The notes under the pieces: model-generated
What the model was told of the DNA's origin: nothing
The model's input: only the letters and a program-made list of their open reading frames with translations
The model's database searches: none
Made by a program: the position numbers and the translations under genes
NCBI GenBank assembly: GCA_949361645.1
Contig: OX442416.1
Location: 7,880,362 to 7,944,361, forward strand
Direction of reading: 5' to 3'
Length of the DNA stretch: 64,000 nt
From: Spongilla lacustris
Taxonomy: Eukaryota > Porifera > Demospongiae > Spongillida > Spongillidae
Part shown: piece after piece, positions 57,601 to 64,000 of the stretch
How the letters are laid out: the number at the start of each line of letters is the position of its first letter
How positions within the stretch are numbered: position 1 is the first letter of the stretch

Positions 57601-59390
57601 CAACTGTGCTACCCTCTTGCACCACAACTGTGTTACCCCCTTGCACCACAACTGTGTTACCCTCTTGCACCACAACTGTGTTACCCCCTTGCACCACAAC
57701 TGTGTTACCCCCTTGCACCACAACTGTGTTACCCCCTTGCACCACAACTGTGTTACCCCCTTGCACCACAACTGTGTTACCCCCTTGGACCACAACTGTG
57801 TTCCTCCCTTGTACCACAACTGTGTTACCCTCTTGCGCCACAACTGTGTTACCCTCTTGCACCACAACTGTGTTACCCCCTTGTCCCACAACTGTGTTAC
57901 CCCCTTACGCCACAACTGTGTTACCCCCTTGTCCCACAACTGTGTTACCCCCTTACGCCACAACTGTGTTACCCCCTTAGCGCCACAACTGTGTTACCCC
58001 CTTAGCGCCACAACTGTGTTACCCCCTTGCACCACAACTGTGTTACCCCCTTACACCACAACTGTGTTACCCTCTTGCAGCACAACTGTGTTGCCCCCTT
58101 GCACCACAACTGTGTTACCCCCTTGCAGCACAACTGTGTTACCCCCTTGCACCACAACTGTGTTACCCCCTTACATCACAACTGTGTTACTCCCTTGCAC
58201 CACAACTGTGTTACTCCCTTGCACCACAACTGTGTTACCCCCTTGTGCCACAACTGTGTTACCCCCTTGCACCACAACTGTGTTACTCCCTTGTGCCACA
58301 ACTGTTTGTCTCCTTTACAATGTAGGCAAGCAGCTCTTTAGGAAACAGTTCTAGGAAGAAGTCTACAGGCTCAAAGCTGCTCATATCCTTTGTGACACCA
58401 GTTGTTGTTCTACAAGGAGGAATCAAATGGCTGGCTTCCTCCTCTGCAGCTTCATCCATCACGATTTCCTCCTCTGCTGCTGCATCCATCACCATCACTG
58501 CCTCTCCTGTTCCTTCCTCACACCCACACACACATGTGTATTGCTCATCAACTTGCATGGCTTCATGCATGCCCACATCCGTTGTGGTTTCCTCGTCCAC
58601 ACATACGTCATTTCCCTGCTCAACGTCGCCATCAAATTCGTCATCGCTCATATCGCTATCCATATCTTCCATATACTCAAGATGAAATTCGGGGTCGGAT
58701 GGGAGCTTTGTATTGCACGCCATGTCGAATACTATCGCGATATCGACGTCGATAAAAACTCTATAGGTTACGTAGTGTGTAAGTACGTAGTGACAGCTGC
58801 TGTTTCCTAAATGTAAACCGCATAATGCATGTTGTTCGTACGCGCATCCCGCTCGTCACATTAATGTGCCTTCCGCATTGCGCAAGCGCTACTATCGGAC
58901 ACAATAATGTGCCCTTCGCAGGTGAAGGGTTAACCTACACACATTCCTTTGAACTATGTATTTGTTATTATTAAACTTACCTTACCCATTACAACGCAAC
59001 GGTTACTATTACCGTAACGAAAGTAATGTATTTTGAGGTTATGTATCCATCCATCTTTCACGTAGCTATCACTTCCTGTCATCCCTTTCCATGCCTGTAC
59101 AAATCACATTTTCGCACACACAAACACATATACCCACATGCATACATATACATATGCATAACGCATACCTTCATTTCTTCTCTAGTGTAAGGGCTAGGAG
59201 TACAAATCAGATACATAAACATGTCACTCCATTTGACCTCTGGAATATTAGCAACATCAATCTCTTTGACCCAACAATCGTCTCTGATGGCGTATGGATC
59301 GACTGTGATTCCGCTATTGCGAACCTTCGATTCATAACGCGCTTTTGCCTCTCCTGATAACTCGCTGTAGTACTCCGAAACCTGTTCCAT
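54659..59390 (-). CDS. ISL2EU second gene: SWIM zinc finger plus YqaJ exonuclease, seven exons, interrupted by piggyBac
   Basis: Exons: 59390-59169, 59094-58981, 58934-58930 continued by 56003-55908 (split by the piggyBac element), 55847-55718, 55671-55339, 55289-55087 and 55007-54659. All have GT-AG sites, and the phases I checked agree. Domains in order: an N-terminal region typical of these proteins (YLICTPSPYTREEMK, then KDGWIHNLKIHY); SWIM zinc finger (CVHCTCMAG across the splice to LGEACSH); a linker (GILKVVPPYADQFVPL); and the YqaJ lambda-exonuclease-like domain (MWSRYRAGRITASRF, WGYEHEKDAI, GASPDGIV, ILEVKCP, YYYQVQAQMNVC). The catalytic D, E-x-K and Q are all present. In ISL2EU this protein accompanies the transposase; its job is not known, but a strand-processing role is inferred. 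Without the insertion the frame would be intact. Confidence 0.85.
56004..56007. repeat. TTAA target duplication, piggyBac left side
   Basis: TTAA directly precedes the left tip CCCTTGACCTGCG. The partner copy is at 58930-58933. Confidence 0.9.
56545..58315. repeat. 24-bp minisatellite inside piggyBac (~73 copies)
   Basis: The unit is TGTTACCCCCTTGCACCACA plus ACTG, with frequent variants (TTGTGCT, TTGCGCC, CCCTCTTG). Since 24 is divisible by 3, long frames appear in five frames (CVTPLHHN, CYPLAPQL and TTVLPPCT types). They are repeat artefacts, not genes. Confidence 0.95.
58300..58723 (-). pseudogene. piggyBac transposase N-terminus, truncated
   Basis: Begins MACNTKLPSDPEFH, continues through an acidic region (MDSDMSDDEFDGDVEQG, with Glu/Ala-rich repeats) and reaches the start of the DDE_Tnp_1_7 domain: FEPVDFFLELFPKELLAYIV, then KETN. 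At about 58315 it runs into the 24-bp repeats. All three catalytic Asp residues of piggyBac lie further downstream and are missing. The start codon and acidic head are intact, so a short peptide could still be made. Confidence 0.8.
58930..58933. repeat. TTAA target duplication, piggyBac right side
   Basis: Lies one base inside exon 3 of the nuclease gene (minus strand), directly after the splice acceptor TGTGTAG and the base G. Confidence 0.9.
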
Positions 59391-59642
59391 AACAATAACT
59401 AAACAATGACGTGCCATCATCAATAACTAAACAATGACGTAGCTTACGTAAGTAAACAATAACACATAACGTAAGACGCGCGTGACGTCAATGCAACTCC
59501 TCTATTGTAAACGAGGGGATAACCAAGCTAGCATCTTACTCTGCGTTCACACTACCGCGATAGAACGGTTCCAGAACCGTTCTATCGCGGAAGTATCATA
59601 TACAGGTGTGTTGCCTCGGGCACCCATTAGGCCTTACTCTAG

Positions 59643-62049
59643 TCAGGCCCGTAGCCAGGGGGGGTTTGGGGGGTTCGAACGAACCCCCCCTCAGAGGATA
59701 AAGGTCCTGCACTCCGCTTACGTGGAAGTACTACGGTGCCGCCGTGCAGGCAGCTCTCTAAGGCGGATTTAGGCGATTAGGCTTCCCTGATCATGACTAA
59801 TAACGTACGTACATGTATAACACAACGTAACGGTTAACCTGTATTTGTTAACTATAATTGTCAAATTACGTCTCAATAATTAAAAAGCAATTTGCGCCGG
59901 TTTAATAATTAATCTATACGCCGTCGCATTAATAATCGCCGGGCCGATCGACTATGCCGGGTAGCTCCCGACAAAAGAAAAGAGAGCGTGAACGAGCGGA
60001 GTGCTAGTGCTCTTCGAAGACTGCACAATTATATGAGAGCCTCGATGGGAAATAGCCGTCTTTCTAGCTTCGCTCTCCTGCATATACATTATTTATGACA
60101 TGGACGTGGACTTAGATGAAGTTGTCACACGCTATGCCCATTGCACCCAAGGAAGCTTGAACTTGACTCTATTATCCGCCCTTGAATTCTGTTAAAACAC
60201 TCTGTCACTGTATACTAATTAATTGTGTTTGTATATAAATGTAGAGCAAGGGAACCTATTAAGGAACAACCAACTTCCCTTGACTGATGCAGACAAACTA
60301 TGCATGCTAGAGAGACAATTCAAACACTGTTGGATAGAGAATTTAACGTAGATTACAACTATGCTAACCATAAGAAATGTTTCATGAATCCTGGTACTGA
60401 AAACTCACTTTTCGGCAAACATACCTCAATGTATGGGAAAGGTACTAAATAAGGAACAACCACATCAAAGGGTTGTTATATAAACCCTCAACCACAAGGG
60501 GTTTGCTTTGGGAAGAGGGCGGATGCTACTTGCTAAAAAATGAAATGTCTATCCTCTGGTAGCTTAATTATGGCCGATAAACGACAGGCCTGTCTCCACA
60601 TGCTCTTCCTGAAGACATGGTTGGACCCCATGATGCAATCATGCATGGCACCATGTGGTGTGTCAGGGGCAGCACTTTCTGATAAAATCACCATTGTAAG
60701 CTTTATTGAGGACGTTGTGGCACAAGAGGTGAAGAGGCGGGTTAATCTCAAGGCTGCTGCAATGACAACAGAAGAAGATCTGCAGTTATGCCTAAAATTA
60801 TCAATTCAGTACCACTCCACTGATGTATGTGGCTAGTATGTTCTGAGCAGGTGCAACATGCTGTCGTTTAGAATGGACCTCTCCTCAAAGTTCAGAAAGT
60901 ATACCACTGATAATTGAGATGGAGAAAGCTTAGATCCATAGGACAACGCTATCCATACTACAAGTACTCAATTTAAGCATTTGAAAGGTTCAGCTCAGTG
61001 CATGACTTCAGCACAATGGATTGATGAATTTAAGGCTGCTGAGGATATGAAGAAAACCGAGATAGCTGAGAAAGAAGTGCGATGCAGAAAAAGAAAAGCA
61101 GCTCTAGAAGAAAAGGCTGCATTAGAGCGCATGAAAGCTGTAATGAAATCAGAAGGTTGCAAAGGAGCACAATACTGCAATCCTAGCTTGCCAAATGCTA
61201 GTGGAGAATTTTATCGTGCTCGCATCAGCATTGAACGTCGTCACTATCCTTTATGTCATACTTATCCAACAACTAGTGGGTCAATCAGATTCATTGATTT
61301 GCGTATGATCCATCATTGCAAACCATAAATTTGATTAAATTTTTAATGAGATTTAGTGTTCCTTAATACACATGTAGGGGTGCGTTCCACATCGGGCCCT
61401 TTGCTCTATAGTAGTATTTTTCATGTGCCATTAATTCAAATTTCAATATTTAACTAGTAAACTATGTAACTATGTATGAGTCAACCATCTAAGTAGAGGT
61501 CTGAGACTTCCCCTCTTTTCATATCAGGCAGCTCACCTTGGAAGGTCGCATGAAATTGAATTGCTCATCTTGTTTATTTTTCGGTTGTGAGTGTTTTGGT
61601 ACACTGATGTACATGTGTCTGCAAACTATTAATTCTTTTGTGTTGCCAAATCAATGTTTTCAAAAGCTTCCGCGCGAAATGAAGAACATCCGCGGCAGTT
61701 ACTAATACTCGCACTTGTGTTTGTATAGGAACAATTATTCTATTATCAACTTCTAATAATCTTAAATCCCCATTATTTAAATCTGATGTTGGAATCATAT
61801 AAGAGTCAAATTCTATTGTGTCGGATCCTTGTGCACCCTTATCACATGCTCTGGGCATTGCAAAAGGTTTGGTAGTGATATTAACCTCAAAGTAAGGTTT
61901 TTGGCTGGGGACTAGAATCATCTCTCTCCTACTTGCCAGGAGGGCACTTCCCCCTCCCACACCCTCCCCCTTTTGGTGAACCACGCCCACTTTGGGTCCA
62001 CTTTTTTTTTTTCGAAACCCTCCTTTTCCTGACCTGGCTACGGGCTTGT
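59643..62049. mobile_element. Candidate 2.4-kb TIR element inside ISL2EU
   Basis: TCAGGCCCGTAGCCAGG (59643) and CCTGGCTACGGGCTTGT (ending 62049) are inverses over most of their length and are flanked by CTAG on both sides (59639-59642 and 62050-62053). CTAG is palindromic, so it may be part of the TIR or hide a TA duplication. The 'GCCCGTAGCCAGG' end is common in marine invertebrate genomes (from memory). It encloses the coding-like segments at 60540-61328. Confidence 0.5.
60540..61328 (+). pseudogene. Fragments of a possible pogo/jerky-like transposase C-terminal region
   Basis: Two frames: 60540-60836 (LFLKTWLDPMMQSCMAPC, then VEDVVAQEVKRR-like helix) and 60981-61328 (QCMTSAQWIDEFKAAEDMKK, then a Lys/Glu-rich coiled coil RKRKAALEEKAALERMK). 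The 'TSAQ-x-x-D-E-F-K' plus basic coiled coil resembles the tail of pogo/jerky-type DDE transposases, but no catalytic motif is seen. Weak assignment. Confidence 0.3.
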
Positions 62050-62346
62050 CTAGCTAATAGAAGGTCGGAGGGGCGTGCCTGTTTACTCTGACGACCTACT
62101 CCTCGAATCAACACGTAAAGCTGCCTGCCCATTTGCAGTTCCTGGACATGTGTTTTGGACATGTGTTTAGTTGTAAGCCTTTTAGCGACCGTAACGGAAC
62201 GTATCAGCCTTCTAATTACGTTGCCATTGGAGCGTAATTTTTTTACGGTCATAACGGAACTAATTCCGATCGTAACGCAATTACGGCGCAACGTAATAAT
62301 CTGAACCGTAATGCGTAGCGCCAACTTTATTCTGACGCATACTGTA

Positions 62347-62694
62347 GATCTTGTGCTAACGATCTGCGCCAGCCTAGGCGTACCTTTGGCAACCGAGAAG
62401 CTGGTCGGCCCGACTACCTACCTAACATTTCTCGGAATCGAAATTGATTCATTGGCACTGGAGCTGCGTCTTCCAACAGCAAAGTTAGAGGCACTGAGAG
62501 AGACCATCTCTGCCTGGCAGGGTAAAAAATGCTGCTTGAAGAGGGATATGCTCTCGCTGATCGGCCAACTATCACATGCCTGCAAGGTGGTGAGGCCAGG
62601 ACGCCGTTTCTTGCGTAGACTTATCAACCTATCGGGCACCGCAAGGAACCTGTCGAGAATTATACGGCTGAATGCAGACTGTCGGGCAGAATAG
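62347..62694 (+). pseudogene. DIRS reverse transcriptase, second part (after ISL2EU)
   Basis: Resumes exactly where 51258 stops: ICASLGVPLATEKLVGP, TYLTFLGIEIDSLALELRLP and LIGQLSHACKVVRPGRRFL are the RT thumb/connection motifs of DIRS elements. It ends at a stop near 62692. Further RNase H lead-in sequence follows in shifted frames. Confidence 0.85.
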
Positions 62695-62856
62695 TCTTGG
62701 TGGGCAACATTCCAACCGCAATGGAATGGTGTATCCCTGCTCTGGTATCATCAAAGGCAAACACCAGATCACCAGCTATGGAGTGACGCTTCGAGAGGCA
62801 GGGGCTGCGGCGCCTTCTATGGGACAGAATGGTTCCAACTACAGTGAGACACACAC

Positions 62857-63186
62857 TTGTCAAGCACAGGAATAGCGGTGAAAGAATTGGTGCCGATTAT
62901 GCTTGGATGTTTTCTTTGGGGGAGGAACTGGAAGGGCCCAGTGGTCCAGTGTAACTGCAACAACCAAGCGGTAGTCAAAGTGATTAACTCCGGGTCAGCA
63001 AAGGATGGCCACCTAGCCCACCTGCTCCGATGTGTGTACTACGCAGAGGCTAACTGCCAGTTTAAACTAGTCGCACGCCATGTGGACGGGGTGGGGAACG
63101 ACATGGCGGACGATTTATCAAGAGATCCTTTTTGTCTAAGGTACCCTCAGCAAAGGACCGCCCCACTCCAATTCCAGCCGAGCTAA
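62857..63186 (+). pseudogene. DIRS RNase H domain, second half
   Basis: IAVKELVPIMLGCFLWG holds the conserved Glu. CNCNNQAVVKVINSGSAKD is where family members have CDN, so the second catalytic Asp is replaced by Asn. HVDGVGNDMADDLSRDPF carries the final Asp. RNase H removes RNA during cDNA synthesis; the D-to-N change and the frameshifts around it suggest inactivity. Confidence 0.75.
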
Positions 63187-63189
63187 CGT

Positions 63190-64000
63190 GGCTAGCAGGC
63201 CAGTTGGTGGACTGGACGAGCGAAGTTTGGAGCAGCTGGTTGACAGACTTTTTCAGGAGGCACTGGCACCATCCACGAGACGAACATACGCGTCAGCCCA
63301 AGGAAGATACCTGGAATTCTGCAAGGTGACAGCAAGAAACCCGGTACCAGTGGATGAGCACTCATTATGTGTGTATGTAGTGTGGCTTCATAATAAGGGT
63401 CTTGCACATCAATCAATAAAAAGCTACCTGTCAGCGGTGTGGTACTTGCAGATCGCTTGTAACTTGGGGGACCCTAACATTGCAGCCATGCCGAGGCTAG
63501 AATACGTGCTAAAGGGGGTTAAAGTCGAGCGTGCCCGGCGGCTACCCCTAAAGGTATTTTGGACGGAAAAGAATACGGAAGCCGACAGCAGTATGCTATG
63601 GGCAGCTGCATGCGTTTGCTTCTTCGATTTCTTCCGCTCGGGAGAGATAACCGTCCCCAGTACGAATGGTTACGCAGGGGTACATCTAAGCATGGCTGAT
63701 CTCGCAGTTGATAAAGCCATAAACCCCAAAATGCTACGGCTGTGCCTCAAGTCGTCCAAGACAGACCCATTCCTAAACATCTTTATGGGCAAGACGGGAG
63801 CGGCCATTTGCCCAGTGACGGCTATGCTAGCCTCTAGCCTATCAGACCAAAAGGGGCACAGACAATGGCCCTCTGTTCCGGCTACGAGACGACAACCCAT
63901 TGACAAAGCCAGCCTTCGTCTCCTCAGTTCGCGGGGCATTCACAAGCAGGCCTGGACCCGACAAAATATGCAGGCCATAGCTTCCGCATCGGGGCAGCGA
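63190..64000 (+). CDS. DIRS tyrosine recombinase (partial, frameshifted near its end)
   Basis: The frame runs from about 63190: LVDRLFQEALAPSTRRTYAS, GLAHQSIKSYLSAVWYLQIA, CFFDFFRSGEITVP (the first catalytic Arg, in the R-S-G-E box), then LCLKSSKTDPF. After about 63835 the true frame shifts at least twice. The second catalytic box, YAGHSFRIGA (H-x-x-R), is visible at the window edge (63967-63996) in another frame. The nucleophilic Tyr lies beyond 64000. The enzyme integrates DIRS circles by recombination. It follows RNase H directly, as in other DIRS elements. Confidence 0.8.

Larger units (their letters stand above)
56008..58929 (-). mobile_element. piggyBac-type transposon, 2,922 bp, non-autonomous
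   Basis: The tips CCCTTGACCTGCG and CGCAGGTGAAGGG are inverses with one mismatch in 13, each directly flanked by TTAA. Subterminal AATGCGGA motifs occur near both ends. The minus strand starts a piggyBac transposase (58723), but the catalytic domain has been replaced by a 24-bp minisatellite. From 56008 to 56540 there is only noncoding sequence. TTAA specificity and these tips are diagnostic of piggyBac. Confidence 0.9.
51261..62344 (+). mobile_element. ISL2EU-type DNA transposon, 11,084 bp, inserted in DIRS RT
   Basis: 40-bp TIRs at 51261-51300 and 62305-62344 are inverses with one mismatch (tip CAGTATGCGTCAGA), and TA lies immediately outside both ends (51259-51260 and 62345-62346). Beyond the 40 bp, both ends are rich in CCGTAA/TTACGG motifs. 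It carries two convergent genes, a DDE_Tnp_4-type transposase (plus) and a SWIM/YqaJ-type protein (minus). Transposase plus YqaJ exonuclease and a 2-bp TA duplication are the known hallmarks of ISL2EU. Its large size comes from internal minisatellites, the piggyBac insertion and another candidate insertion at 59643-62049. Confidence 0.9.
48404..64000 (+). mobile_element. DIRS-type tyrosine-recombinase retrotransposon, split by an ISL2EU insertion
   Basis: The order gag (49304), RT (50515-51258 and 62347 on), RNase H (62857) and tyrosine recombinase (63190 to the window end) is diagnostic of DIRS elements, which integrate as circles by a recombinase instead of an integrase. Removing 51261-62346 joins the RT frame smoothly (QQSL then DLVLTICASLGVPLA). 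The left edge is approximate and the right end lies outside the window. Several frameshifts suggest it was already inactive or has decayed since. Confidence 0.85.

Noticed and set aside
56510..58354. Long reading frames up to 464 codons rich in Cys, Thr, Pro, His and Leu on both strands
   Set aside because: They come from a 24-bp tandem repeat; a unit divisible by three keeps many frames open at once. No start context or domain supports a protein.

Overview
This is a eukaryotic genomic window, almost certainly from a marine invertebrate. Spliced genes with very short introns (about 50-200 bp), frequent 'acatgtacatgt' motifs, BEN-domain genes and a dense mix of metazoan transposon families point to a demosponge (Amphimedon-like). 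That taxonomic guess is inference, about 50% sure. Most of the sequence is mobile elements nested in one another, and many carry minisatellites. No rRNA, tRNA, CRISPR or bacterial-type operon was seen.

Layout. 1-1816: a decayed copy (A) of a transposon family encoding a DUF7869-like zinc-finger protein, minus strand. 1860-3150: diverged tandem repeats and nested hairpins, including a 442-bp foldback element with TAAT duplications. 3190-5692: exons of a ParB-like-domain gene (minus). 5700-9061: a Penelope-like retroelement (minus) with a GT-rich tail. 9062-9496: a 5'-truncated LINE. 9500-12000: gene fragments, including the N-terminal part of an EnSpm-like protein (minus). 12460-37775: a probable host BEN-domain gene whose intron holds two giant adjacent transposons, both set in an (AT)n tract. 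Element B (13197-26152, 12,956 bp) carries the intact 891-codon DUF7869-like gene, a 71-bp higher-order minisatellite, a 1.85-kb palindrome and a 48-bp minisatellite. Element C (26169-36266, 10,098 bp) is a huge inverted repeat with arms of about 4.3 kb.

37827-39461: a candidate TIR element. 39970-45436: Ty3/gypsy remains ordered pol, LTR, gag, RT start, as expected for tandem copies sharing one LTR. 45727-46311: a 585-bp MITE with TA duplications. 46379-47823: a second BEN-domain gene. 48325-48403: a solo end of the A/B family.

48404-64000: a DIRS-type retrotransposon (gag, RT, RNase H, tyrosine recombinase). Its RT is split by an 11,084-bp ISL2EU transposon (51261-62344; 40-bp TIRs, TA duplication) that encodes a DDE transposase and a convergent seven-exon SWIM/YqaJ-type nuclease gene. 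Exon 3 of the nuclease gene is in turn interrupted by a piggyBac-type element (56008-58929; TTAA duplication) whose catalytic region has been replaced by a 24-bp minisatellite. The relative order of insertion (DIRS, then ISL2EU, then piggyBac) can be read directly from the junctions.

The most novel material is the A/B/C family: (AT)n-associated giant transposons with roughly 520-575-bp TIRs that each include the gene's 5' leader and start codon, rapidly diverging outer tips, and a shared palindromic module that appears to have grown into element C.
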